Shown here: positions 26,178-35,517 of the stretch, one piece after another
Numbering within the stretch: position 1 is the stretch's first letter
How the letters are laid out: each line of letters opens with the position of its first letter
NCBI RefSeq assembly: GCF_900107535.1
Contig: NZ_FNRA01000003.1
Coordinates: 248,001-312,000 of the forward strand
From: Pedobacter hartonius
Lineage (GTDB): Bacteria > Bacteroidota > Bacteroidia > Sphingobacteriales > Sphingobacteriaceae
Direction: 5' to 3'
Length of the DNA: 64,000 bases
The notes under the pieces: generated by a model
Seen by the model: the letters and a program-made list of their open reading frames with translations, nothing else
Told to the model about the DNA's origin: nothing
The model's database searches: none
Position numbers and translations under genes: made by a program

Positions 26178-29100
26178 ATGGAAATATTTACCTCCAAAAA
26201 TAAATACAGGTTATCCTATCAGCTAGCTATTATATTTCTTCTTTTAGTTAGTCCATTCTACATCACCGCACAAACAGTACCCCCGGCTACTATCAATTCC
26301 GAATTAAAAGGAAAAGTAATTGACGCCGCAAATAAAGAACCACTGCCCGGAGCCGTAGTACGGATCAAAGGCACAACACACGCCGTATCTACTGATAACA
26401 AAGGAAGATTTGTCTTTGAAACGGGTCAGAAATTCCCTTACACTTTACTGATCTCCTTTGTTGGCTATCAGCCCAGGGAAGTAATCGTGAGCGGAAGCCC
26501 TGCAGAAATCCAGTTAACTGAAAATAACAATCAGCTTAACGACGTTGTTGTGGTTGGCTATGGCACACAAACCCGGAAATCACTGACCGGATCGGTATCT
26601 ACCATCAGCGTAGAAGAAGTAAAAGATAAACCGGTAGCTACCTTTGAGCAGCAGCTGCAGGGCAAAGCTGCCGGATTGCAGATCAGTGCCTCTACAGGTA
26701 TTCCCGGAGACGGAATGTTTATCCGCGTTAGGGGTACTACCTCCATCAATGCCAGTAATGACCCTTTATATGTGATTGACGGTGTGTATGTAAACAGTAA
26801 TTCACTGCAAAACATTACCACACAGGGCCAGGCAAACAACCCGCTTTCTGACATCAACCCTAATGATATTGAAAGCATTACCGTTTTGAAAGATGCAGAT
26901 GCAACGGCCATCTACGGAGCCAGGGCCGCAAATGGCGTCATCCTCATCACTACCAAACGCGGTAAACTCAACTCGGCCCCGAAAGTTACCCTGAACACCT
27001 ACTTCGGCGCGGCATGGGCACCCAAATTGTGGGACCTTAGCACAGGCCCGCAACATGCAGAGCTCGTAAACGAAATGTACAGGAACTCTGAAGCCGATGC
27101 CATTGCAGCCAATAATACCGCAGCAATCAATACCTACAGATACGTGCCTTTCAGGGCATTAACAGATAACCCTACTGCCTCGCCGGCCCCACGCGGCCTG
27201 CCACAGGAACAGCAGACGTATGACCGGCTGAACAAAGTTTTCAGAACCGGTTTCCTCCAGAATTATGATGCCTCCATCTCGGGTGGTAACGACAAGACCA
27301 CCTATTATATAGGCGCAGGATTAAACAAACAACAGGCAGATCTGAAAACAAACGATTTCAGAAGGGCAACCTTCAAGATCAATATTGACCAGAAGATCAA
27401 TGATATATTTAGTATCGGTACATCCAATACCCTTACCCAAACCTACAGGACAAACGCACGTGTAGGGGATGGCCCTCAGGGAGGAATCCTGCAGTCTGCC
27501 CTGCATACACCTACGTATCTTCCCGAAGTAAATGCTGACGGCAGCCCTGCAAAGTGGGCGGGTTTTGACAACCTGGATGTGCTGATCAACAATACGAACA
27601 TGAACTCTACCAGCAACAGACTGATCAGCAACTTTTATGCAGAGGCCAAAATAACGCCAGATCTGAAGTTCCGGAGCAGCTGGAGTATTGATTACAATAA
27701 CTATAAGGAATTTCAATACTGGAACAGCCTCACCAACCTTGGTATAGCCAACCATAACCTGGGTACGTCCAGTATTTCGGACAATACGGTGTGGACCAAT
27801 GAGCAAACCTTAGCGTACAATAAAACATTGGGCAAACATAATTTTGGTGCCCTTGTTGGTAACTCCCTGCAGGGTACAGTACTGGGAACTACTCTCGCAC
27901 AGGGAACCAACTTTCCGAATGATTCCTTTGAACAGATCGCCTCCGCAGCAAGCACAACTTCTTCCTCTACCAAGACCAGCTACAGGCTTTCGTCCTTCTT
28001 TGGAAGGGTGAATTATAACTATGCCGGAAAATATTACGCGGAATTCAACCTCCGCGCAGACGGCTCGTCCAGATTTGGCGCTAACCACCAATGGGGATAT
28101 TTCCCCTCAGCCGGTGTGGCCTGGAGGATCAAACAGGAAGACTTCCTGAAGAATGTTTCCGTGATCAGCGACCTGAAGTTACGCGGAAGTATCGGTGTAA
28201 CCGGAAATCAGAACAATATCAACGACTTTGCCTCAAGAGGACTCTGGGGAGCAGGCGCCAACTACCAGAACAACCCTGGTACTATTCCAACACAACTGGC
28301 CAACCCGGAACTGAAATGGGAAAGCACACGCCAGATCAATATCGGACTGGACCTCGGCCTGTTTAGCGACCGCCTGACTCTGGGAGCAGATGTATATCAT
28401 AAATATACAAGTGATCTGCTGCTTAACCTGCCGCTGGCAACAAGCTCAGGTTTCACTTCCATCCTTGAAAATGCCGGCGAGATCAGTAACAAAGGTTTTG
28501 AAATATCCATCAGCAGTACCAATATCAGCCGTAAAGACTTCAGGTGGACCACCAATTTCAACTTCTCCCGTAATATCAATAAAATTGAAAAACTCCCTAT
28601 CCCCGTCGTAGCAGCCTATGCAGCAGAGAGAATGGTGCAAGGCTTGCCTGTAAATTCCTTCTTTGTTTACAAACAGCTCTACGTTGATCCGCAGACAGGA
28701 AATGCAGTTTACGAAGATGTAGACCATGACGGCAAGATCACCTCAAGTGACCTGCAGAACGTGGGAACGGCCCTTCCTAAATTTACCGGCGGCCTTACCA
28801 ATACGTTCCTGTATAAAGGCTTCGACCTTTCGGTATTCTTCAATTTTGTCTATGGCAATAAGGTATATAATAACAATGCCTATTTCCTTGAAGGCGGCGG
28901 AACACGTGATGCCAACAGGGCGATAGATACCCGCCAGCTCGACAGGTGGCAGCAGCCCGGTGATATCACCGACATGCCAAGGCTTACCGCCCTGGGCACA
29001 AACTATACACTCAGCCCAACCAGCCGCAACATAGAAAATGGCTCGTTTCTGAGGTTAAGTAATGTCAACCTGGGTTACACCATACCAAAAAGTGTGATCG

Positions 29101-29282
29101 AAAAAATCAGGCTTTCTTCGGTGAGGGTATATGTGAGCGGCTCCAATCTCTGGCTGATCACCAAATACCGCGGACCAGATCCTGAGGTAAATGTATCCTC
29201 TTCTTCTACGGTATTGGGCTACGACCTCGGAACACCACCTATGCCGAGAACCCTTCAGGTGGGAGCTAACATAACTTTTTAA
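26178..29282 (+). CDS. SusC/RagA-family TonB-linked outer membrane protein
   Basis: This 1034-aa outer-membrane transporter has a signal peptide (to about residue 32, FYITAQ). It has a CarboxypepD_reg-like domain (about 45-115), the SusC signature VVVVGYGTQTRKSLTGSVS, a plug domain (about 125-235, DPLYVIDGVYV and LKDADATAIYGARAANGVILI) and a large barrel ending QVGANITF. It imports oligosaccharides or other bulky substrates together with the SusD lipoprotein encoded 20 bp downstream. No glycosidase, sigma or anti-sigma gene is adjacent, so its substrate cannot be inferred. Confidence 0.95.
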   Translation: MEIFTSKNKYRLSYQLAIIFLLLVSPFYITAQTVPPATINSELKGKVIDAANKEPLPGAVVRIKGTTHAVSTDNKGRFVFETGQKFPYTLLISFVGYQPREVIVSGSPAEIQLTENNNQLNDVVVVGYGTQTRKSLTGSVSTISVEEVKDKPVATFEQQLQGKAAGLQISASTGIPGDGMFIRVRGTTSINASNDPLYVIDGVYVNSNSLQNITTQGQANNPLSDINPNDIESITVLKDADATAIYGARAANGVILITTKRGKLNSAPKVTLNTYFGAAWAPKLWDLSTGPQHAELVNEMYRNSEADAIAANNTAAINTYRYVPFRALTDNPTASPAPRGLPQEQQTYDRLNKVFRTGFLQNYDASISGGNDKTTYYIGAGLNKQQADLKTNDFRRATFKINIDQKINDIFSIGTSNTLTQTYRTNARVGDGPQGGILQSALHTPTYLPEVNADGSPAKWAGFDNLDVLINNTNMNSTSNRLISNFYAEAKITPDLKFRSSWSIDYNNYKEFQYWNSLTNLGIANHNLGTSSISDNTVWTNEQTLAYNKTLGKHNFGALVGNSLQGTVLGTTLAQGTNFPNDSFEQIASAASTTSSSTKTSYRLSSFFGRVNYNYAGKYYAEFNLRADGSSRFGANHQWGYFPSAGVAWRIKQEDFLKNVSVISDLKLRGSIGVTGNQNNINDFASRGLWGAGANYQNNPGTIPTQLANPELKWESTRQINIGLDLGLFSDRLTLGADVYHKYTSDLLLNLPLATSSGFTSILENAGEISNKGFEISISSTNISRKDFRWTTNFNFSRNINKIEKLPIPVVAAYAAERMVQGLPVNSFFVYKQLYVDPQTGNAVYEDVDHDGKITSSDLQNVGTALPKFTGGLTNTFLYKGFDLSVFFNFVYGNKVYNNNAYFLEGGGTRDANRAIDTRQLDRWQQPGDITDMPRLTALGTNYTLSPTSRNIENGSFLRLSNVNLGYTIPKSVIEKIRLSSVRVYVSGSNLWLITKYRGPDPEVNVSSSSTVLGYDLGTPPMPRTLQVGANITF

Positions 29283-29302
29283 TTCATTAACGAATACACA
29301 GG

Positions 29303-30652
29303 ATGAAAAGATTAATATACATCGTACCATTTTTTATACTTCTGGGCTCTTGCAAAAAGTTCCTGGAAACCCAGCCCCAGCAACAGGTAGATCAGTCGGA
29401 GGCCATTACAAACGCCAGTTCGGCAGGAACAGCCGTTAATGGTATGTTCAATGTGCTGGCCAGCAATGATTATTACGGATCAAACTTCCCTGCCCTCTCC
29501 TATTTATCGGCAGGTGATATCCAATGGACAGGCTCCCAGTCTGCACCAAGTGAAATCAACAAACACCTTACCTCTGCGACAAATACCAATGTAGGCTCGG
29601 CATGGACTGCCATCTATAAAACGATATCTTCTGCCAATTACATCATTGCTACTGTTCCTGGAATAAACGATCCCCTGTTTACTACAGCCACAAGAAACCA
29701 GTACCTTGGCGAAGCCTATTTTGTACGGGCACTGGCCTATTTCGATCTTGCACGTGGCTGGGGAGGCGCGCAGCTGATCCTTACTCCTACCATTACGGCA
29801 TCAGACAATAAAGATATCAGGAGAAGCACCCAGGCAGAGACGTATGCACAGGTACTGAAAGACCTGGATGCTGCAGAGCCGCTGGTTCCAACAGCGCTAA
29901 ACCGCAATCGGGTAACACAAAAAACTGTATGGGCATTAAAGGCAAGATTTTACCTTTACCTGCAGCAATGGGCACAGGCTGAACAATACGCAACACAGGT
30001 GATTACTACAGCAGATTATTCCCTGTTAAAACCTTACAGTGCATTTTTTGCGAATAGCGCTGTCAGCACCAGTGAGTCAGTCTTTGAACTTGCCTATACC
30101 GTATCCAATACGAATAACCATAGCAACTGGTGGCTGCCGCCTGCCCTGGGCGGACGCCGTGAGTGGGCCCCGTCTGATGTTCTGGTAGGCTTACTCAACA
30201 ATCCCCTGGTGGGCGGAGGCAGAAGCGCATTAATTGCGCAGACAGCCCCTCCGGGCAACTTATGGTACGGCAAGTTATACTACCGTACACCACTCGGAAC
30301 CGATCCTGCCTATATTATCCGCACAGCAGAGCTTTACCTGATCCGTTCCGAAGCAAGGGCGCAACAGGGCAACCTTACCGGTGCTTTGGCAGATCTGAAT
30401 GCTGTACGTGACCGTGCAGGTGTAACAGCCAGTACAGCAGCTACACTTCCCGATATCTTGCTGGCACTCGAAAACGAACGTCGGGTAGAGTTCCCTTTTG
30501 AGGCCGACCGCTGGTTTAACCTGGTCAGGACAGACAGGGCGCAAACCCTGTTGTCACTTCCTGATAAACACCTGTACCTGTTCCCTATCCCGTATAGCGA
30601 GACACTCGTAGATCCAAATCTGGCCGGAGCCAACAGAAACCCAGGTTATTAA
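29303..30652 (+). CDS. SusD/RagB-family nutrient-binding outer membrane lipoprotein
   Basis: This 449-aa lipoprotein has signal peptide FFILLGSC and lipidated Cys17. Family features are KKFLETQPQQQ after the Cys, the TPR-like helical region (AYFVRALAYFDLARGWGGA), the C-terminal domain with AELYLIRSEARAQQG and DLNAVRDRAG, and the ending ERRVEFPFEADRWFNL plus NPGY. It forms the surface lid of the SusC transporter encoded upstream. A 21-bp-stem terminator follows, so the transcription unit contains only susC and susD. Confidence 0.95.
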   Translation: MKRLIYIVPFFILLGSCKKFLETQPQQQVDQSEAITNASSAGTAVNGMFNVLASNDYYGSNFPALSYLSAGDIQWTGSQSAPSEINKHLTSATNTNVGSAWTAIYKTISSANYIIATVPGINDPLFTTATRNQYLGEAYFVRALAYFDLARGWGGAQLILTPTITASDNKDIRRSTQAETYAQVLKDLDAAEPLVPTALNRNRVTQKTVWALKARFYLYLQQWAQAEQYATQVITTADYSLLKPYSAFFANSAVSTSESVFELAYTVSNTNNHSNWWLPPALGGRREWAPSDVLVGLLNNPLVGGGRSALIAQTAPPGNLWYGKLYYRTPLGTDPAYIIRTAELYLIRSEARAQQGNLTGALADLNAVRDRAGVTASTAATLPDILLALENERRVEFPFEADRWFNLVRTDRAQTLLSLPDKHLYLFPIPYSETLVDPNLAGANRNPGY

Positions 30653-30665
30653 CCTCAATATATCA

Positions 30666-30719
30666 TTCCATTAAAAAGGAAAAGCAGCGGGAAATCGTTG
30701 CTTTTCCTTTTTAATGGAA
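30666..30719 (+). terminator. Strong hairpin terminator after the SusCD pair
   Basis: Perfect 21-bp arms (30666-30686 and 30699-30719) enclose a 12-nt loop. The 3' arm is T-rich. It lies 13 bp after the SusD stop. Confidence 0.85.
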
Positions 30720-30840
30720 GAGCTTATCCTACTGAGAGTAACTTAAAAAATGACTAAAAGCGATGGGCTGAGACCCTATAAAGGCCATACCAAAATCTGT
30801 TGATCAAAAGGATAATTTGATCAGTGCACAGGAGAGAAGT

Positions 30841-30866
30841 TAACCGGGGATCACGATCCCCGGTTA
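30841..30866 (-). terminator. Hairpin downstream of the cold-shock gene
   Basis: TAACCGGGGA and TCCCCGGTTA form a perfect 10-bp, GC-rich stem with a 6-nt loop, 20 bp past the cold-shock stop codon. There is no T-run directly behind it, so its efficiency is uncertain. Confidence 0.5.
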
Positions 30867-30885
30867 CTGGAATAATTTGTTTTTA

Positions 30886-31074
30886 TTAAGCTAGTTTTAC
30901 GTTTACCGCATTCAGGCCTTTTTTGCCTTCCTGCTCATCGAATACTACTTCGTCATTTTCGCGGATCTCGTCAATCAGACCAGAAACATGAACAAAAATC
31001 TCTTTTCCGTTTTCGTCTTTAATAAAGCCAAAGCCTTTTTCACTGTTAAAAAATTTTACTGTACCGTTTTTCAT
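30886..31074 (-). CDS. Cold shock domain protein (CspA family)
   Basis: This 62-aa single OB-fold protein has RNP-1 KGFGFI (13-18) and RNP-2 EIFVHVS (about 25-31), preceded by GTVKFFNSEKG. It binds single-stranded RNA/DNA and acts as an RNA chaperone. Length is slightly short of the usual 66-70 aa, but all core strands are present. It is a single gene with a leader that, by analogy with other csp genes, may fold in a temperature-dependent way. No specific structure was verified. Confidence 0.95.
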   Translation of the reverse strand: MKNGTVKFFNSEKGFGFIKDENGKEIFVHVSGLIDEIRENDEVVFDEQEGKKGLNAVNVKLA

Positions 31075-31511
31075 TGTAAATACTGTTTTTTGATGGTAAT
31101 AAAACCTGCATTTGATTCCTCGCTTTATGAGCGCTGATTTGACGCAGTTTTCATTTGTAATAAATTGTTTAAATAATCAGCTCAATATAGTTATTAAAGT
31201 TGTTTCACCAAACGTTAATTCATGTGAAATTTCGGATATCACTGGGAGATTACAATTCTTACACTTTTGTGTGGGATAAATTTGGCTTTTCAGGCTGTGA
31301 TATGTTTTTTTCCTTACTGTGATTGTATTGCAGCAATTGGAATTTCAGTGCCTTATTCCAAAGAATACTATACTGTTGACTTCTATGATCCTGATGGACA
31401 GATAATCGAAGTAGCGCACACGCCATATGCCGGTCTAAGTTAAGTCAATGGTCATTACCCTGCCAAGGCAAGGTGTTTCATTAATTAAATTCTACACCAC
31501 CACAGGATCCC
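31075..31511. other. Cold-shock gene leader and decayed VOC gene
   Basis: The first half is the AT-rich upstream region of the cold-shock gene. From about 31321 it turns into a C-terminal fragment of a VOC-fold gene, listed separately. Nothing else was recognised. Confidence 0.4.
31321..31443 (+). pseudogene. VOC (glyoxalase-fold) protein, C-terminal remnant
   Basis: Without any start codon, the frame ending at TAA 31441 reads AAIGISVPYSKEYYTVDF, then YDPDGQIIEVAHTP and AGLS. The DFYDPDGQIIEV pattern, with the metal-binding Glu, is the last strand of VOC-family proteins. The N-terminal part is missing. It opens a strip of gene fragments running to about 32.3 kb. Confidence 0.6.
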
Positions 31512-31978
31512 ATGTTGACCGTTTCGACGGATCTTCCATTTGAACTCCCCAGTCATACATTGCCTCAAATTCAGCAGTTTCCGGTTAATGCACATGGCAA
31601 TGATTATTATAAATTGGGCTTCGATGAAGAATGTCTTTCGCGTTTACCAAGGCAATATCCATTTCTGATAGTTTATACCAAATTGTTAAACATTTTTCGG
31701 GGCGTTCACCAAAAGAATTTATAATCAGCCGCCTGATACTGGAAGCCAGACGCCGCATTTATTATGGAGAGCAAACTACTGTCAAGGAACTGGCTTTTGA
31801 GCTGGGCTTCAATTATCCTGACTACTTCTGCCGGCTGGCCGGCTATATCATGGGATCATCATCTGAACCGCTTCAGAATCCCTGGCATCTTCATGCAGAT
31901 GGTTCACTAGCCCGTCATCTCGGCTTCCGACCAACAGTGAGGACGGTATACCAGGCCGTGCAGGAGAACCTGCTCTGA
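31512..31978 (+). pseudogene. AraC-family regulator, fragmented remnant
   Basis: The frame from 31631 contains IVKHFSGRSPKEFIISRLIL and then EARRRIYYGEQTTVKELAFE and LGFNYPDYFCRL. This is the two-helix-turn-helix core of an AraC regulator of the kind ending YFCRLFKK. The usual continuation is lost after FCRL and replaced by unrelated sequence to 31978. An overlapping frame from 31512 (70 aa, MLTVSTDLPFELPSHT) might hold part of the sensor domain in another frame, but I am not sure. No complete protein can be assembled. Confidence 0.55.
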
Positions 31979-32165
31979 TGCTATTTTGAAAGTCAATACC
32001 GGAAAACAATGCTCTGCTACGGCTAAATAGAAACACATCTGCAGGTAGCAGAGCAACTTTAAATTAACGCCTTAAAGGGACATTTGTCCCACCAATATTC
32101 TGTCAAATGTCTTTGTAACGAAGGACAAAAGAACCTCACCTTTGAAGTGTACTAATTACTTAGAC

Positions 32166-32309
32166 ATGAAATTAAAAGATAAAGTAACTGTTATTACCAG
32201 TGATAATAGCAGAATAGGGTTTGGTATTGCTGAGGCTTTTAAAAGCAGGAACGTGATGTATTTGTGTTGGACGGAGTCGTGTTCAAACATCTGTAAAAAA
32301 GATACTTAA
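32166..32309 (+). pseudogene. Short-chain dehydrogenase, N-terminal remnant
   Basis: The ATG-started frame reads MKLKDKVTVITSDNSRIGFG then IAEAFKS, clearly the N-terminus of an SDR. The cofactor motif is degraded: TSDNSRIGFG appears where TGGNSGIGFG is expected. After AFK the match moves to another frame (CICVGRSRVQT, like the VGRSR cofactor loop) and then ends. The rest of the gene is absent. An intact SDR of a different subtype starts 250 bp further on. Confidence 0.6.
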
Positions 32310-32559
32310 TCAAGTTTATATAAACCTTCAAAATAAAATAGAAGAGTTATGTAAATCGGGTAATGCATAAAAATGGACTTGTGAGGGTACGAAAGATATT
32401 AAGATTATCATTAATTTTATTTGGAACGATCGGTTTATTATAATACCTTTGTTGCATAGCCTTTATTAATCAGCACCATCAATACCTAATATTTTTTACC
32501 CTATAAAAGAACGATAGGTTTAAATTAAACATCTAATTAACAAAATAATAAGTAAAAAA

Positions 32560-33300
32560 ATGAAAGGATTAACAAATAAAGTAGTATTCATTACTGGCGG
32601 AAGTCGCGGTATTGGCGCAGCTATCGCAAACAGATTTGCTGCTGCAGGTTCAACTGTAATTTTCACCTACGCTAAATCCAGCCATCGTGCCATGGAACAG
32701 GAAGAAAAATTAAAATCTTTTGGGGTTAAAGCTATGGCTATCCAGGTAGACAGTGCTGATTCGGTAGCACTGCAAACTGCTATATCAAATACGATCGATC
32801 AGTTTGGCCCTATAGACATCCTGGTTAACAATGCTGGGATCTACCCGTCCGGCGATTTCGCAGATATTACTTTGGAGGCCTTTGATGAAGTCATGAACAT
32901 CAATGTGAAAGCTGTGTTTACGGCCAGCCATGCTGTGGTTAAAAAGATGGCAGAGGGTGGAAGAATCATCTCTATAGGAAGTAATCTGGCAGACATTACC
33001 GTGTCTGATGATAGCATACTTTATTCTATGAGTAAATCTGCATTGCAAGGTTTTACAAAAGGTTTAGCCAGGGCAATGGGCCCTAAAAAGATCACCGTTA
33101 ACCTTGTGCAGCCGGGCCCTATTGACACAGAGATGAATCCCTCTGATACACCATGGGCAGATTTTTTACGGAGCAGAATGGCCCTTCCTGAATATGGAAC
33201 TGGTGATGATATTGCAGGTTTGGTCGTTTTTCTGGCAAGCAGTGAAGGAAAATATATAACCGGTACTACCTTAACAATAGACGGGGGAATGAATGCGTAA
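32560..33300 (+). CDS. SDR family oxidoreductase (3-oxoacyl-ACP reductase-like)
   Basis: This 246-aa classical short-chain dehydrogenase has cofactor motif TGGSRGIG at 12-19, NNAG near residue 90 and the catalytic Ser/Tyr/Lys set (SIGSNL, LYSMSKSAL). It ends in YITGTTLTIDGGMNA. It reduces or oxidises a small alcohol/ketone with NAD(P)H. The substrate is unknown. It is followed 45 bp later by an MFS exporter and then an AraC regulator on the same strand, a set typical of an inducible detoxification or efflux unit. Confidence 0.92.
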   Translation: MKGLTNKVVFITGGSRGIGAAIANRFAAAGSTVIFTYAKSSHRAMEQEEKLKSFGVKAMAIQVDSADSVALQTAISNTIDQFGPIDILVNNAGIYPSGDFADITLEAFDEVMNINVKAVFTASHAVVKKMAEGGRIISIGSNLADITVSDDSILYSMSKSALQGFTKGLARAMGPKKITVNLVQPGPIDTEMNPSDTPWADFLRSRMALPEYGTGDDIAGLVVFLASSEGKYITGTTLTIDGGMNA

Positions 33301-33345
33301 CCTTTTTTTATTCAATAACGGAACGACCGATTTAATATAAGATAT

Positions 33346-34524
33346 ATGAAGAATAAAATAGCCTATATCGGCTGCATCAGCTTAATTGGTGTGATTAGCA
33401 CAGAATTTGGCGTTATCGGGATACTTCCCCAAATTGCCGGTTATTATCATATCACTATTGACAAAGCTGGTGTATTACTGAGTGCCTTCGCTATGGTTGC
33501 GGCTATTGCAGGGCCGTTTCTCACCATACTGACTTCTGGTATAAACAGGAAGAAGCTAATGGCAATCAGTATGACAATATTTTTAATTACCGGAGTGGTC
33601 TCCTCTTTGTCTCCCCCATTCTGGCTATTACTGCTGGTACGGCTTTTACCCGCATTTTTGCACCCTGCCCTGGTTTCTGCGGCCGTCGGTGCAGCTACAG
33701 TAGCTGCAGATAAGAAAGATGCACATAAAATGATGGCAATTGTAATTGGTGGCGTAGGTATAGCTACCATCACAACTGTACCTTTTGCCACCTATATTGC
33801 CAGTGTATTTAATAGCTGGCAGGCATCATTCATGGTACAAACAGTTATCAGTTCAATTGCCATTTCAGCCATATGGTTAGGCCTTCCATCAATGCCGGTA
33901 GAGGAAGAGAAATCGTACAGCACACAACTAAAAATATTAACCAAGCCATTATTTATTGCCAGCGCTACCTTTACCTTCTTAATGAATGGTACCATGTTTA
34001 CTACCTACAGTTATTTTGCAGATTATTTAGGCAAAATCAATGGAATGGACCCTAAAACAATTAGTGCAATGCTCCTGCTATTCGGAATAACAGGCGTGTT
34101 GGGCAACTTTGCAGCCGGCAAAATGCTCAGTAAAAATATCACCATCACCACCGCCAGTTTCCTTATAGGATTAACATTAATTTCTATTCCTATTTATTAT
34201 TCCGGTTCGATGTCTCCCTGGGTGATTGTACTCATTGCCATCTGGGGATTCTTTCACACCCCTTGCTTTTTGACGGGGCAGGCATATATGATAGAAACTG
34301 CGCCCGAAGCGCCCGAATTTGCCAATAGTATTTCTATCTCTTTTGGAAATCTGGGTATCTCTCTCGGAACAGCGATCAGCGGATTATCCATCGCAGGTAA
34401 TGGCCTGCATAGTGCACCATGGGTCATGTTATCATTTGGCATTCTGGCGCTGATTACCCTCAGCATTAAGGAAATTATGGAAAAGAAATTTAGAGCAAAA
34501 CAAAAAGCCGTCAATCAATATTAA
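33346..34524 (+). CDS. MFS transporter (DHA1-type efflux)
   Basis: This 392-aa protein has about 12 hydrophobic segments. It shows the family start GCISLIGVISTEFGVIGILP, like AraJ/YdhP-type sugar or drug efflux proteins, an inter-domain loop near residue 190 (PSMPVEEEKS), and the second half starting LFIASATFTFLMNGTMFTT. It sits in the inner membrane and exports an unknown compound by proton antiport. Its neighbours are an SDR upstream and an AraC regulator 9 bp downstream. Confidence 0.9.
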   Translation: MKNKIAYIGCISLIGVISTEFGVIGILPQIAGYYHITIDKAGVLLSAFAMVAAIAGPFLTILTSGINRKKLMAISMTIFLITGVVSSLSPPFWLLLLVRLLPAFLHPALVSAAVGAATVAADKKDAHKMMAIVIGGVGIATITTVPFATYIASVFNSWQASFMVQTVISSIAISAIWLGLPSMPVEEEKSYSTQLKILTKPLFIASATFTFLMNGTMFTTYSYFADYLGKINGMDPKTISAMLLLFGITGVLGNFAAGKMLSKNITITTASFLIGLTLISIPIYYSGSMSPWVIVLIAIWGFFHTPCFLTGQAYMIETAPEAPEFANSISISFGNLGISLGTAISGLSIAGNGLHSAPWVMLSFGILALITLSIKEIMEKKFRAKQKAVNQY

Positions 34525-34533
34525 TACAAACAT

Positions 34534-35463
34534 ATGTCAGCAACTCATTTAGACCAAAGAAAAATCGATTATCTGAGAAACATTCCTGATCTGCTTCCTG
34601 TGAGAAGGGAACATTATGAAAACTGGTCCATCAAGGTGATCAACCGGGAGGAAATCGTATGCAAAAACTATTTGTCACCCAACCGGCGCGACTTTTATAA
34701 AATAATCTTTATCAATGAAGGTAAAGGAATTTTCACCTTAGGACTAAATACCTATCATATTGATCAGCCAACTATCTTGTTTGTTCATCCCAATGAAATT
34801 ATTTCATGGAAGAATCTTGGCTTAAAATCAGCTTCAACCGGGTACTTCTGCATTTTTAAAAGAAGTTTTACTGATAAAAATGTAATTCTTAAGTCTGCTA
34901 TAGAGAAATACGAGCTCTTTAGCCCTACAGCGAAAAGCGTAATTCAATTGCCAAAAGAAACCATCATCACGATTACCCAAATTTTTAAAAAGATGCACCG
35001 GGAAGAACAGGCTTCCGGCCCTTTTATGGAAGATGCTCTACAGTTATATCTTCAACTAATTATGGTAGAAAGCTGCAAGGCAGGGCATCATCAAAAGGCA
35101 GTTACCGGCACAAACGATTATAAACAGGTGCATGATTTTTTCCATTTGCTGGAACAAGAAACCTCAGGAATCAATTATGAAAATCCAATCCGAATGAAAA
35201 CCGCCAAAGAATTTGCCGGTCACCTGGCCATACACCCCAATCATCTGAATGCTTTATTAAAAAAACAGACGGGTCAAAACGTCAGTACACACATCAAAAA
35301 CCGATTACTGGAAGAAGGCAAAATCTTGCTATTGCAGACCGACTGGCCATTGCAGCAGATCGGATATGCTATCGGATTTGCAGAACAGCCAAATTTCAGC
35401 CATTTCTTCAAAAAAAACATCGGCATCACACCGATTGAATTCCGAAAAAGTCAGGGGCTGTGA
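34534..35463 (+). CDS. AraC family transcriptional regulator
   Basis: This 309-aa regulator has an N-terminal cupin-like ligand-binding part (about 30-180, RRDFYKIIFINEGKGIFTL and YHIDQPTILFVHPNEI). A C-terminal AraC double HTH (about 205-305) has AKEFAGHLAIHPNHLNALL and IGYAIGFAEQPNFSHFFKKN. The last gene of the SDR-MFS-AraC unit, it probably controls that unit in response to the exported compound. No operator was identified. Confidence 0.92.
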   Translation: MSATHLDQRKIDYLRNIPDLLPVRREHYENWSIKVINREEIVCKNYLSPNRRDFYKIIFINEGKGIFTLGLNTYHIDQPTILFVHPNEIISWKNLGLKSASTGYFCIFKRSFTDKNVILKSAIEKYELFSPTAKSVIQLPKETIITITQIFKKMHREEQASGPFMEDALQLYLQLIMVESCKAGHHQKAVTGTNDYKQVHDFFHLLEQETSGINYENPIRMKTAKEFAGHLAIHPNHLNALLKKQTGQNVSTHIKNRLLEEGKILLLQTDWPLQQIGYAIGFAEQPNFSHFFKKNIGITPIEFRKSQGL

Positions 35464-35517
35464 TATGCATAAAAACCAATCGCCCTGACTATAGGCACAT
35501 CCTTACTTTTGATGATG

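Noticed and set aside
30750..30800. GGGCTGAGACCC resembling the core of a TPP riboswitch
   Set aside because: Only the short CTGAGA-containing hairpin is present. The second conserved part of the thi-box is missing, it lies between convergent ends and no thiamine gene follows.
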